Shown here: positions 35,576-46,266 of the stretch, in pieces | Numbering within the stretch: position 1 is the first letter of the stretch | Layout: every line of letters begins with the position of its first letter | Assembly: GCA_001939145.1 (NCBI GenBank) | Contig: LSRX01000484.1 | Coordinates: 273,903 to 337,902, forward strand | Source of the DNA: Symbiodinium microadriaticum | Lineage: Eukaryota; Sar; Dinophyceae; Suessiales; Symbiodiniaceae | DNA length: 64,000 nt | Reading direction: 5' to 3' | Translations under genes and position numbers: made by a program | Notes under the pieces: model-generated | The model's database searches: none | What the model was told of the DNA's origin: nothing | What the model saw: only the letters and a program-made list of their open reading frames with translations

Positions 35576-38500
35576 ACCAAAGGCGGGGTGCGTTGCTGAG
35601 GCCGTACACGTTGGTGCAAACCAGGTACAAGGGGGCCTTCCAACACGAAGTCAAGGCCGTCACTCCGTCCTTTGGAGGGAGCAGGTAGAGCGGAAGTTCT
35701 CGCTCTGCGTCTGACAAGTCTCCTTGAAGGAAAGCCGTTGAGGCGTCCCCTGCCCAGCCGAACCACTTTTTCTTTGAGTCGGCGAACTCGGAGTTGCTCC
35801 CAGAGGTCAGGATGATGAACAGGATGTGCTCCGAGGTCCGGTTCGGCGTGGCACATTCGCGGTTCAGCCTGTAGATGTCCGGGTCGCGGTGGCCCAAAGC
35901 GACCACTCTGCACTTGGCCGCCAGTTGGCCCATGCCCTTGTTCTTGTCTCGGAAGCAGCTGCGGGTCCTGAGGACCCTTTTCGCCAGCACCTTGTCTCGA
36001 AGTACTGACTGTGCCTCGGTGTGGCTCAGGGGTTTGACAGAGCCCCATTCGAGCCAGCTCTTTGCCTCCTTCTCAGTGGCCGCGACGTACGCCTTGATGT
36101 CAGCGGGGTCCATGTCGAGGATCTGTCTCCAGGGGATCTCGCGGTCGAGTGCCTTGGCTTCGGCGCGGGTCATGCCGCGCTTTTCCGTTGAAGGCGCAAC
36201 GTCGCTCCAGTCGCTGTCGCTGGTGTCGCTGTCGGCGGCCTGCTTGTCGAGGTTCTTGACGTCGTCGAGGCGGTGCTTGGAGTTGAGGTAAGCTTTGTAG
36301 CAGCGCTCCTCCTTGGGGCCGTAACCTTCAGTCAGCTCGTTGCCGGGAGTGCAGTGGTAAAGCTCGCCCTCGTCAAGAAAGAAGGTGGTCAGTGCCTCGA
36401 AAGGGCGTTTGGCCGGCAGCAAGCTTGGCTGGCCTCCTTCCTGCGCCGAAGGCTCGCTGGTAACAGGCGTCGTTGGGGGCCGCACTGAGGACGTGCTGTC
36501 TGCTGAGGCTGCTTCTTGGCCTGGTGCTCCCCCAGAAGAAGCCGCCAAAGGAGTTGACCCTGTGGTTGAACGTCCTCGTGCTCCGGTGGTTGTAGAGAAG
36601 AGCTGCTCCAGCTCGGCTGGTTGTAGTGGCTCAGGTTCCGCCTCGGACTCGTAAGCTGCCGAAGAAAACGGTGCGGACTCCCAACCTGGTTCCAAAGGCG
36701 TCTCTGGTACTGGTACCTCAGGGACAGGTGGTTCAGGAAGTTCTTCTGGTAGCTGCGCTGGTTCCTGTCGTTCTTCGGCTCGTGTCTGAGAACCGTCTGG
36801 GACAGGTGGTTCTGGAAGTTCTTGTGGTAGCTGCGCTTGTGGTTCCTGTAGTTCTTCGGCTCGTGTGTCTGCCACGGGTCTCGCCGGTGGCGCTGGTGAG
36901 CGACTCCTGGGCGTTCTCGGCGCAGAAGTGCCCCGTGGAGTGCGTGGAATCGAAGCTCCACGCCTTGCTCCAGCAGACGGGTCTCCCAGTCTGGCCACGT
37001 TCCGCACGAAGGTGTTCTGGACGGTGGGCTGGTACACTAAGTTCTGCACTGTCTGGTCCACGTCCAGCGTAACTTGAGAAGTTTCCACGGGAGGTGGCGT
37101 ACTCGAAGAAGCCGCCGCCGCCGGAAGTGAAGAAGCCGAAGTCAAAGCCGCTGCCATATCCAGGTCCTTCCCTGCCAGGGCGTCCAGGTCCGGCATCTCG
37201 GCGTCATCCGCCTGTTGTCGTTGGTCTGGCGCGGGTCCGGTCTCATCTGTCCAAAGGGCCTGGTCGAGAGTCTGCGAAGCGTCCTTGAGTGCCGCAACGT
37301 CGGGCTCGGTTGGCAGCCAAGCCTCGAAACCGGTCGCCGCCCTGAGCTGTTCCACTGCGACCAGTGCCGTGGTAGTGCCGGATCGGACCCAGGCCATTTT
37401 CCCAGAAGGGGAGGCCGGATCCCAAGACAGGAATCGAGCGGTGATCCATCCTCCTCTTTTCTTCAACCCTTTCTTTCGCCAGCGCCAAAAAGAGCAGGCC
37501 TGTCCAGGTTGAAGCTGGGGCACCTTGGCATCACGCGTCTTGCGAAGGATGGCCCGCCGCATGCTTTGTCGCACGTTGAGATCATAGAGGGTTTTCAAAG
37601 CTTCCGATCTAATGATCTCTACGGTTGCCGCCGGGTCATCCGTAGGAGTAGCAGTCAGCACGTTGAAGTCAGTAAGCAAGCCTCCTGGAAGTCGTGGCAC
37701 CCGGCCGAACACAGCCTGAAAAGCGGACCTTCCCCGGCTCAGCGTCATACTGTTCACCGCGTGCAGCACCGGGGCCAGGAGCAACTTGATATCTGTGACG
37801 CTGGTGGCAGCAAAGGTGTCCACAAGCTTCTCCATCACTGTGCGAAGGAAGGCGTTCTGGCGCTCCACGTGGCCAATCTGCCAATGTGCTTCGGCCGCGC
37901 AGTAGTCCACCATCACGCCGTGGGAGCGCAACCGCTCCTGAAAGGCACCTTGAAAGGTGGTGTCAGGGTCCAGGGCAATCTGGGTCATGAGGCCGAAGGG
38001 CTTGAGCCAGATATTGTCCAGCACGTCGTAGGCGTCCTGGGGCTCGCGGCTGCGAAGGAAGCCGGCCTGGTGGAACCTTGTGGCCACATCCACGGCTCCA
38101 AGAATCATGCAGCTGCGGCCTTGGAGGTCTCTCAAGTAGAAGATGTCAACCTCCACCCGGTCGCCGAACTGGAAGGCGTTGATCGTTGCGGTTGCGGGTC
38201 GTGGTGCTTGAGGTCCTTTGAGTCTTTCGCAAGTGCTGCACTTCAGCTTCCGGATAGCCTCGATGAACAAGCTGCTGGGGGAGCCAGAAGCCGTGGCCAT
38301 GCGAATAAGCTCCTGGGCTGTTGGGTGCCCCAAGTTGATATGGGCACGGGCAATCGACCGGCGAACTTCCACTGGCACCTGAGGAGAGAGGTCGGGGAAG
38401 GAGACGTCGGTCGGAAGGCCAGGTACAGGGGCCTGTGGTTCAAGTGGCCGGTCCTGCAGCTCATCAGCAATGAGGTGGCCGTACACCAAGATGCCGCACC

Positions 38501-38870
38501 TCACCGGCTTGGTGAACCTTTGCTTGGGGTGCCGGACCAGACTCAGGTCCTCGGTCTCCACCGCCTTGCTGCCGTCGTTGTATAGATGAGGAAGGCTCCC
38601 CTGGCAGTGTACGGAACGTCTTGTGGCAACCTGCGCTGCGAGGGTGTCTGCCTTCTCAAGCTTCATGCGAAAAAGCTCCGAGATCCTTCGTCCCGCCTCG
38701 GAGGAAGGGTCGATGTCGTAGGGGCGCGTGCCCGGGTTGCCAAAAGAACGGCTCAGCATCTCGGCAATATCGTCCCACTCTTCTAGTCGAGAAACCGGGC
38801 TCTGGTAAGTCACGAAAGCCTGGAAAATGCCAAACCGTGTGGGTCTTTGCCGCGCACGTAGTCCCGAATC
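35575..38870 (-). pseudogene. pol: Integrase and N-terminal reverse transcriptase
   Basis: Nearly 1,100 codons open. The integrase zinc module has His pairs in AHINLGH and Cys pairs in CSTCERL, about residues 200-237 of the open frame. The catalytic triad is Asp in VEVDIFYL, Asp in IALDPDTTF and Glu in GHVERQN, the last two exactly 35 residues apart. A long Pro/Glu/Ser-rich linker follows, then the start of a copia-type reverse transcriptase (KCRVVALGHRDPD, FGWAGDASTAFLQGDL). The frame stops at 35553, shortly after YGLSNAPRLWS. The next segment continues in a different frame, so a one- or two-base indel lies near 35575. Confidence 0.9.
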
Positions 38871-39950
38871 ATGTGAAGGAAGGCGTCCCGGTGGTGCGCA
38901 AAGTCCGGGGTGTAGCCTTGATCGTCTTTCCCAAACCAAGAAGAAGCCCCCGGGATAGTCGTAGCCAGGGTCGTGGCCGCACGGCCGTGCCCGAAGGTGG
39001 TGCAGTTCATCTCAAAAGAAGAAGCCACACCTTGGAGACCTTGCCCGGAGAGACCAATCACCAGTGATGCCCGTCCTGCGTCCATCTGCTCCTGCATCAT
39101 CTCGAAGAGGAGGCCGTCCTCGAAGCCGTCAAGGTGGTGGTCGAGGAGCGAAACACAAAGAACGTGTGGCCGAAGCCGTCGTAGTGCTCGCAATGCTTGT
39201 TGTCGTGAAGCCGGTCCGCGAGGGAGGTCGTAGGTCAGCGCGGCCGGCAACAAAGTCGAGGAGAGCTTCAGCTCCGCCGCGTCGCCGCACAGGTCAAAGC
39301 CGAAGTCGTGGATCACTAGGAGGTCCACCGTGTGAGGGGGTCGTGCTGCCGTAGAAGGTTGTCCTTGGTACATATCCACCTCGCTCTCCAGGGTGCGCGC
39401 TGACCGAGCCCAGTCTCCTTTTAGTCGTCTGCGTGTTCCCAGTCGAAGTCCAGGTCCGTTTCGTCCTGGATAAGGCGCCATGGGTCCACATCCATCTCGC
39501 TGCTGCTGCTTGGCCGGCTCCGTCGGGAAATGCGCCTCGGTGGTGCTGAGAAGGTCTTGGGTGATGCCGCGCTCAAGGAGGCCCGGGTCGAAGGTTTGCG
39601 GTTGGCCGCCGAGGACGCCGAGCCCCGAGGTACAGTATTGGAGGAAGACGGCAAGGGAGGCTGCGAACTTAAAAGCTTGCAGTCGAAGTCCTTGTCGGGG
39701 TGTTCTTCCCAGACTCGGTGCTCCTGGTACCTCCAACGCTTCAGGCATCTCTTGGATGGGGCGAATTTCCCGTACGCGTTCCCGTACCTTGTGTACTCCG
39801 GGTGCTTGCAGCTGGAGGGCGGATTCGCGAACTGTTTGTCCAGGATCGGCGGCACTGCCTCGTAGACGGAGTCCGGAAGCATGCCGAGGCGAACCGCCGT
39901 GGTCAGCGTCACGAAGAAGTTCTTCTTGAAGTCGAGGAGGGCCGCCACGT
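38830..39950 (-). pseudogene. Pol linker region with a Cys/His motif, split by frameshifts
   Basis: From about 39950 to 39421 the coding frame contains CKHPEYTRYGNAYGKFA followed by another cysteine and aromatic residues, a motif I associate with dinoflagellate copia polyproteins between protease and integrase. It meets a stop at 39421. The sensible reading then shifts and runs to 38830, with DLLVIHDFGFDLCGD and a segment ending in DAFLHMIRDYVRGKD, before shifting again into the integrase frame. Neither shift leaves room for an intron, so these are indels. Confidence 0.65.
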
Positions 39951-41202
39951 ACCTCCGCCACTTGCGCAACCATTGCGGGGGAGTCGCCAGCTGAGTCGTC
40001 AGCCCAGGCATGTGACGCGGGTGTTGCGGAAGGAGAGGGCAAAGTCGCCAAATCACCTTGAACCACAAGCTCCGGAGGTGGATCGTTCCAATCAACACTG
40101 CTTTGCAAACTGTGCCATGACTGCATGCTGCCACTGAACTGCACAATGCTCACTGTCAGGTGCCCGTGGATCCTAAGGAGGGGCACCGTCACATGCAAAG
40201 TGGTAAACGTCACAAGGTTGTTCGGCAAATCAAGAACCATACCCAGAGCATCAAGAAGCCTATTGGAAGCCAGCAAAGGAATTTCTACATCGAGAGCGCC
40301 GGCTCCGATGAGGAGGTCCACGCCTCCAATCCCAACGGGAAGGTAAGCTCGCTGCTTCGCCTTGAGCGGAGGCCCCGAGCCGAACTGAAAAACGTCCTGC
40401 AGAGGAGCGCTATGCCACTGCAGCGCCTGTTCATCCAAAAGCGCAGCCTGCTCAGCAAGCCAGCGTGTTCCGCAACACGTGCGCTGGCACGCGGTGTCGA
40501 GAATCATCATGCCGCGGAAGCTTGGCTCGTGCATGCTGCGGGCCTGAACACCGAAGACCACGTTCACCTGAAACATCTTGCCGTAGTGTTCGTTGGCGGG
40601 CTGGTCCGTCACCTCCAGGGCCCCGAAGTCCTTGACAAAGAAGGCCTGGTGGGATCGCCGGTCCTTGTTCCCGCCGGTGCCGCCAGGGGTTGCCGAGGAC
40701 GAAGAAGAAGAAGGCCGCTGGGAAGAAGTCGTCATAGGACACTCGGGGTCTCCTTTCCAGTGGCCGCGCTCCCCGCAGGCGGCACAATGTGTGACCCGCT
40801 TTTGGGCCGCCACGTCCTTGCCGGTGCCTTTGCCATCTCGGCCGTCCCGCTGGCCTTTCCCGTCGCGAGGTCCACCGCTGAACTTCCGACCGAGCTTGAG
40901 GGAGCTGAGCTTCTTGGCCGTGACCGTAAGAACGTCCAGCGCCTCGGTGATCGGGTCCGCGCCCTCGTCCGGCTCGTCGTCGGGAAGGTTGTCGTTGTCG
41001 GGGGCGTCGGCCAGGTCATCGTCCTGCTCGTCGCGCTCGTCCTGCGACTGCTCCTCGGGGATCTCCTCCAGGGCCGTCTCGTCGACCTGGTCGGTCTTAT
41101 ACACTCTGCGGGGGCCGCCTCTGCCAGGATAGCCTTTGGGACCGTGCCCGTGCGAAGTAGAGGAAGAAGCCGCCGAGGTCGAGCCAGGCTTGCCCTTGCC
41201 AC
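39950..41202 (-). pseudogene. Gag tail, zinc knuckle and aspartic protease segment
   Basis: The reading begins at the right edge of the foreign DNA with a Gly/Ser/Lys-rich tail and an acidic stretch. It continues through a zinc knuckle, CAACGERGHWKGDPEC, near 40740-40786 (CX2CX4H with a longer final spacing), to the protease active-site motif ILDTACQRTCCG near 40498. The catalytic Asp is followed by Thr-Ala, as in many copia proteases. The frame is lost near 39950, where the sensible reading moves to another frame without room for an intron. Confidence 0.8.
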
Positions 41203-41634
41203 CTGGAGCGGGACTGGGGCGAGGAAAGGGACACCACCCTGCACTTCCACAAGTTCACCAGCGGCGCGGCCGGGGAGCTCTCCCTGAAGTGGGACCCCGT
41301 CGCAAACTCGGAGAGCGTGCAGCGGGCCCGCGAAAGCAGCCGTTGCACATCAGCCTGTAAGGTAAAGATGGAGGAGCGCAGACGCGGAGGCTTTCGCGTC
41401 AAGCCCAGCTTTGGTCAGGTCCTAGGCTACATACAGGAGGGCGAGCCGCTTACCCTGGATCTCCCGAACCGCAAGGCCAGCATCTACACCAGCAGTCACT
41501 TCTATTTGGATGATTTTCCCAACGCCCCGGAGCCCTTCAGCGACGCCCCGCTGCCCCACACCAGCCTCAACCCAGCCGCGGCCTTTGAAACGGCCGACGA
41601 GGGTTGCAATCAAAGGGAAAAACCTAAACCCTAA
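41203..41634 (+). CDS. Host-like coding fragment captured inside the element (unknown protein)
   Basis: About 140 codons open on the plus strand, opposite to the retrotransposon, with a strong preference for C or G at third positions and a balanced amino-acid composition (for example TSSHFYLDDFPNAPEPFSD). It has no start codon at its left edge. It runs into CCCTAAA repeats just before the stop, and a possible donor (GAGG|GTTGCA, near 41610) precedes them. That pattern fits a genomic exon plus the start of an intron rather than a reverse-transcribed mRNA. I do not recognise the protein. Its codon bias is stronger than that of the other host exons in this window. Confidence 0.6.
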   Translation: MERDWGEERDTTLHFHKFTSGAAGELSLKWDPVANSESVQRARESSRCTSACKVKMEERRRGGFRVKPSFGQVLGYIQEGEPLTLDLPNRKASIYTSSHFYLDDFPNAPEPFSDAPLPHTSLNPAAAFETADEGCNQREKPKP

Positions 41635-41957
41635 ACCCTAAACCCCTATAAACCCTAAACCCGTAACATACCGAAATCCTGGGCCTCTGAACATCAAGAT
41701 TGGACCATTCCCCGAGACCTGTGAATCCGCTGAACGTCTTTCACGTCAAAAGGCCCAACAGAGCCCCAGGACGCTCTTCACGAAATCATGCCGGGGCCCA
41801 AAGTCCTGTGTCACAAATTTTGTACAGTTGTGGGAAGGAACGACAGACCCGGCGAACCTTCATCCCCAAACTCTGCGTCAACGGTTTTAGGGGGTTTTAG
41901 TATTTTACCCTAACCCCAAACCCTGAACCCTAAAGGCGAAAGCCTCGCCCGCTCCAG
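41203..41957. other. Foreign DNA replacing part of gag inside the retrotransposon
   Basis: About 750 bp with no retrotransposon coding on the minus strand. It contains a plus-strand reading frame (41203-41634), then CCCTAAA-type repeats (41622-41664), unremarkable sequence, and more degenerate telomere-like motifs ending near 41935. Its edges carry a 10-bp inverted repeat, CTGGAGCGGG at 41203-41212 and its complement at 41948-41957. Gag codons flank it but appear to lack a segment, so this is a replacement rather than a simple insertion. It could be filler DNA from break repair, capture of host DNA, or an assembly chimera. Confidence 0.75.
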
Positions 41958-43193
41958 CAAGCGATTGCCCCGGCTGTCGTTGTCGTACATCTGGCCGACC
42001 TCCACGCCAACAGCCCGAAGGTTGCGTTCTGCGCGCCTATAGCGGTTGCTAAAAGCACGAAGTCCTTCAGCTTGCTGTCTCTGAATATTCTCGTACTCGC
42101 TGAGAAATTTGCGTTTCTGAAACACAAGTTTCTGTTCCATTGGCGTGCGAAGGGTCTCCAGAATAAAGTCTATCCCCTTTTCGGAGTTGATCGACTCGAT
42201 GGGGGCATGTTCCAATTCCGTTTCTGCTTCCCCGGAGAGGGACGTGTAGAGCATCAAAGCAGCCTCGCGCGGTGTCATATACGATGACACCTGTATGCGC
42301 CACAGCGACACCTTCTTTGCAAACTTGGAATATGCCCGAGGATCTTGAGCATCGTATCTCCAGGTGGGTGGCGCCGGTGGCGCTCCTCCGCGCCATCTCA
42401 CCCCCCGTTCTGGACCCATCCTGCTCTTCCACGTATTTGCGCTGCCACCGCCTGGAGTGAGAGCCGAAGTGCCGAAGTCCTGCAGCACAGGCCCGGAAGT
42501 CCTTAAAGGGTTGGCCGTGGTCTGCGCCATTGTCGTGGCTGGCAAAGTCGAGGGTCGCGGTGGTGAGGTAGGTCCGGAGGAAGGTGGGGTCGCCGGGCAG
42601 GAAGTCGTCCTCCTCGGTCTCCTCGGGGGCCGGGGAGGTGCATCATCATCAGCAGTGTCTGGTTCCACAATCGGGTCAAAGGTAGGTGCCTCGGACTCCG
42701 GCAGCTCCGAGGTGCCGTCGTAGTCCGGTTCCGGAGGTCCACTGCCAGGCTGCATCGCGACGCGTCGCCGCCGCCTTTCTCGTCTCGAGAGGGCCTTCGA
42801 AGGAAGCTGCTGTTCGGGCCCGTCTGCTCGAGGTCCGGCGCGGCCTTGGGTCGTCGGTCGCCTGGGCATGAACATCCAGACGCCCTCGTCAGTCTCGTGG
42901 CGATGGGGGCGGTTGCAGGAGTAGAACTCAGTGCCGTCACAGCCACAGCACAACCAAACTCCATACACATTCCTTTCCCACCTGTCGCCATCACAACGAA
43001 GGCAACGCCACTCGCTCGTAGTAGGTCCCTGGAAGTCGGGGGCTTGCTCCTCCACGAAGTGCTCCGTAGTAGAGGCCTCGTGGGCTGCATCACTCGCCCC
43101 ATCGGGGGCGACATCCCCAGCATCAACAGGTAAAGCCTCCATGCCGACGTCGTCATCCGAGTTCATCTTAAACACGTCGGGAACCCTCGGCAT
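41946..43193 (-). pseudogene. gag: Retrotransposon Gag, N-terminal and capsid part, truncated
   Basis: Starts at the ATG at 43193, about 40 bp inside the primer binding site. The N-terminus is acidic. A CX2C pair near residue 65 and further cysteines near residue 84 suggest a zinc-binding fold. A Pro/Arg/Ser-rich linker follows. The last ~140 residues (from RYDAQDPRAYSKFAKK) are a typical copia Gag capsid region. The reading frame ends abruptly after LLERARLS at about 41946, where sequence unrelated to Gag begins. Downstream of the foreign DNA, from 41202, the reading resumes with the basic Gly/Ser-rich tail normally found before the zinc knuckle, in another frame. A stretch of Gag is therefore missing, and this Gag could not be made intact. 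Confidence 0.85.
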
Positions 43194-43232
43194 CACGGGC
43201 AGGTAGAGGAGAAGCCGGCCGCACGTCGGTCA

Positions 43233-43245
43233 GGCTCCGGTGCCA
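43233..43245 (-). other. Primer binding site (tRNA-primed)
   Basis: One base inside the 5' LTR the minus strand reads TGGCACCGGAGCC. It starts with TGG, the complement of a tRNA CCA end, so the primer tRNA would end GGCTCCGGTGCCA. This differs from the initiator-methionine primer site typical of plant copia elements; the tRNA is not identified here. Confidence 0.7.
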
Positions 43246-43246
43246 A

Positions 43247-43405
43247 CTTAGCAAATCAAAAGCACGGCGCAGTCGAACATGTACCTTTTGCCGTGAGGCG
43301 AACGAATCTAGCTCAGTGGGCCCACTTGGGCGAAAACGGCGCAGCAGAGAAAGGCTTCAGACTCATGTGCCAAGGAGACAAGCAAAAGCATGCACTACTT
43401 TCACA
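43247..43405 (-). repeat. 5' LTR of the copia element
   Basis: 159 bp, reading the same as 34291-34449. Read on the minus strand it begins TGTGAAAG and ends GCTAAG, so the usual terminal TG is present but the usual CA is not. It should contain the element promoter; no TATA-like box is obvious. Confidence 0.93.
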
Positions 43406-43411
43406 GAATCT
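43406..43411. repeat. Target-site duplication, right copy
   Basis: GAATCT, matching 34285-34290. The pre-insertion site would have read CT-GAATCT-GAGGCTC. Confidence 0.85.
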
Positions 43412-45170
43412 GAGGCTCAACCCGAAACCCTAACCCCTACAAACCCTAAAGTCGGTAAGGTTTCCAGTAACGCTTCACCCGCACCTTCTTGACCTTGACT
43501 CCAAGCCCAAGCCCTCTGACCCTCTACTGCGTCGCGTCAGTTTCACGCTTTACGGACCTGGCTGGCTAGAAGCTGAAGTGCAATGGTTCGAAGGCGAAAA
43601 CTCCCGAGCGTTTAGGGTCTACAGAGTCTGCAGTCTGTGAATGGCTGTGCCAGCAAGTGCTTGCAGAAAAGTTATGGGTTGTTGAGGTCTAGCCCTGGCA
43701 GCCGAATCACACAAGCCACCTCCTCATAGACCTGAAGCCCAAAACTCATGATACCAAACATGTCCGGCAGCATGGCGGGGGTTGGCTGGGTCTTTGTTTC
43801 TTCGTGGACACCCAAATGCCTCTTGATGCGCGGGGCCGCATGGAGAAAGACGAGGTTTGGCGACTTTTTCAGTCTTCCACCACATCACAGCCGCCACAAG
43901 CGGCCCGCCTGGTCGCTGTGTCACCGGCACGGCCACAAAAGAAAAGTCGCCTAGGAAGCGGCAGCAGATGTTCAATGTAGGCTTGCTGGACGGATGCTAC
44001 ACCAACGACAGAACTGGCATGGCAGCAAGACGGAGAAACGGAGACGCAACAATTCATGCGACAAGTAACATATGAGAGCAAAACATTATTCTCACAGGAA
44101 CACCAGGTGCGATCCAGGGGGCTGCATGTCATCAAGCGATGCCATGTGCAAGGGCACATGGCTCGTTGTACCCAACAGCACAAAGTACCAATCTGTCCCA
44201 CAGAGCCGAGACGCGGTTTGGGTCTCGGGAGTGAGTTGCCGATCTGATTATCGCTAGAGAGAGAGGCTAATTGCTAACTGCTTTTGCGCATTTGCACTGA
44301 ACCTGGTAGAGCTCATCCCGTGGCTAACCTCAACCATCTTTTTTTGCAACACATGAGCCTGGAGCTTTTGAAAAACCCTTCAAGCCTAATAACGGCCTCA
44401 AACTTACATAAACAAGCAAAAACAACCGGCTCAGCTAAGCTAAGATCAACCAAAATGACAAGTATGCTTGCTTCAAGCTGGAGTTAATTCAAAGCTTCGT
44501 TGTGGGAAGGGCTCAAAAAAATTACAAGGTATCACAACATCTGTGTGCAAGACGGCTTGCTAAATCAACTTTCTGACCTTTGCGGCGTCATTTGGCTGGA
44601 AACGACTTTGGACTTTGTGGGGAGTTTGGAATGCTCTTGCAGTGTGCTTCAAGATTGGCTTCTTTTGTGTCAGTATTCTTTTGGGTGGGTCACAAAGGCT
44701 GCTGGCGGGTCTCTAGACGAGTTTGTGCAGCTGCTCGTGACCGGTACTCTCATGCGGACACCCCAAAACCAATACCCGAAGCTCTAAACTTGCAGAGATG
44801 CCGCCTCGTTGGCCCCAGGGGCAAGATCTCAAAGCGAGCGGCCCCGGACGTGACGCCATACAGAGACCCTTACAAACCTGGACAACTCGCAAATCCTGAC
44901 GTAAAAATCCGTTGTTCTCAAACGTCAACCGTATTCCCTGAACCACGTCAAACCTAAACACATCATCAACCCTGCATCTGCTGCCTCCAGCTGATGCCAT
45001 AGATCTTACATCCTGGATGTTCAATCTCAAGCTAGCCTACGTGAAGACATTCTTGGCCTAACGCAATATCCCAAAAATATCCCAAACCCGACATCTACGG
45101 CGCACAGGTCAGACCCTAGAACCCATCTTTCGCTCAAAAACCAAACCCCTCGTGACAATGGTCCACCGAC
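43412..45170. other. No firm gene next to the retrotransposon
   Basis: Plus-strand frames at 43748-44075 (two overlapping readings), 44072-44257 and 44500-44787 are open but unrecognised. Confidence 0.45.
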
Positions 45171-45403
45171 CTGGGTGCTTCTTCAGGCCCACTTCGAAGG
45201 CCTGAGACTCGTGTCTTTAGGTCCTTTAGGTGTTCGACCTCAAGACTTGAGACGGCTATGAAAGTCCCTTGTTTGCGAAACCTCATATGCCTCTTGTGGA
45301 ATAGAACATGAAAAGAAACTGGACATCTGCAGCATCCTCCGAATATGTCGGCAACCAATGCACGAACATACGAGAGAAAGCCCAACGAGTATGCAGCCTC
45401 GTG
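45171..45403 (-). CDS. Candidate exon with Cys/His cluster
   Basis: CCAG acceptor at 45404-45407 and AG|GT donor at 45170. The peptide includes FGGCCRCPVSFHVLFHKRH. An ATG-started segment ending at 45427 lies only 23 bp upstream in another frame, so an indel between the two is more likely than an intron. Confidence 0.25.
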
Positions 45404-45592
45404 CTGGTAAGACTTAGTTATAGTACATGGGCCATGTCACCCATTCCACTGACTCGCGGCAAAGCTCGTTCTCCTTGGATGTGGTAGAGACGGGGGTCAA
45501 TCATGCCACAAACGGCGGCTGACCGAACCCTATAACCTTTCCTTCCGGATTCGACAGGTTACACATATACCTAGCGGAACATGTTGAATCTT

Positions 45593-45847
45593 TCACATCA
45601 CGACAACTAAGGCGAAATGCATATTGACTGCGCATTCAATACTCCTCAGATGAAGTTGGGATGCAACTTGGGCAGCTTGGCACACGACATATCTTAGTGC
45701 TTTATTGTTGATGCAGAATTGCTCCGCCCAGTTGGTTCCGAGAGCTAAAGTCTCAACTCGAAAATCTTGGGTAACGTAGGGTTGAAGTCTGGATCTGGCG
45801 AGTTGTATTGACAAGTGTTCTTGCGGTATGCTGGAAATACATTTCAA
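45593..45847 (-). CDS. Candidate terminal coding segment
   Basis: 85 codons open to a TGA at 45593, with a balanced peptide (FRVETLALGTNWAEQFCINN). No start or acceptor is fixed; no family recognised. Confidence 0.25.
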   Translation of the reverse strand: MKCISSIPQEHLSIQLARSRLQPYVTQDFRVETLALGTNWAEQFCINNKALRYVVCQAAQVASQLHLRSIECAVNMHFALVVVM

Positions 45848-45865
45848 CTGCTAGCATCGTGCATT

Positions 45866-46266
45866 ATGCCCTACCGAAGCAAATCTTCAGGTGAGTTCGG
45901 GGCTCAGGCTGCTAGATCACGCACCGCTTCTGCGCACAACCCAGCGAAAACTGATCTTGGCTGCTGGGCCTTTTCATTTCAAAAATCCGCGATCTTACAA
46001 GCATACGGGACTCCAGCCAATTCAATCTCGGCTTTGATTCAGGGTTTGGGCCCCAACGTGGATATGAACAGTGGATATCTGTATATGCACATATACATTT
46101 ATACATACATACAAAATCATACCAACAAGTGGTCATTGAGAAGCAGCATCAACGAGCCTATCCAAACCATACCCCTTTTCCGTCATCGCACATCCGCAAT
46201 CCTGCACATGTCCAACATCCTCAGACTTTTTACACCGGATGGAGACTGTCAGACCTTGACGAATGA
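45866..46266 (+). CDS. Candidate complete three-exon small gene (86 residues)
   Basis: ATG at 45866, donor GTGAGT at 45891; exon 45945-46043; exon 46130 to the TGA at 46266. All three join in phase and the introns are 54 and 86 bp. The product starts MPYRSKSS and ends TGWRLSDLDE. No domain recognised. The first intron is a multiple of three, so the unspliced frame is also open. Confidence 0.3.

Larger units (their letters stand above)
34291..43405 (-). mobile_element. Ty1/copia LTR retrotransposon, structurally complete, coding-defective
   Basis: A 9.1-kb element bounded by 159-bp direct repeats (34291-34449 and 43247-43405) that I read as identical, flanked by GAATCT on both sides (34285-34290, 43406-43411). 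On the minus strand it carries a primer binding site, Gag, a CCHC-like knuckle, an aspartic protease motif, an HHCC plus DDE integrase, a YVDD reverse transcriptase and RNase H. Integrase before reverse transcriptase is the copia order. Identical LTRs and a clean target duplication imply recent insertion. The coding region changes frame about four times and Gag is interrupted by foreign DNA, so this copy probably could not move unaided. Uncorrected assembly indels are the alternative explanation for the frame changes. Confidence 0.95.

Noticed and set aside
36273..40346. Long plus-strand ORFs opposite the retrotransposon (up to 456 residues)
   Set aside because: Antisense of GC3-rich pol, which leaves the opposite strand open. 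The minus strand carries all known motifs.
45404..45426. Apparent 23-bp GT-AG intron; similar 11-39 bp cases near 25357, 25575, 31557 and 51300
   Set aside because: Too short to trust. Frame changes from indels explain them better.
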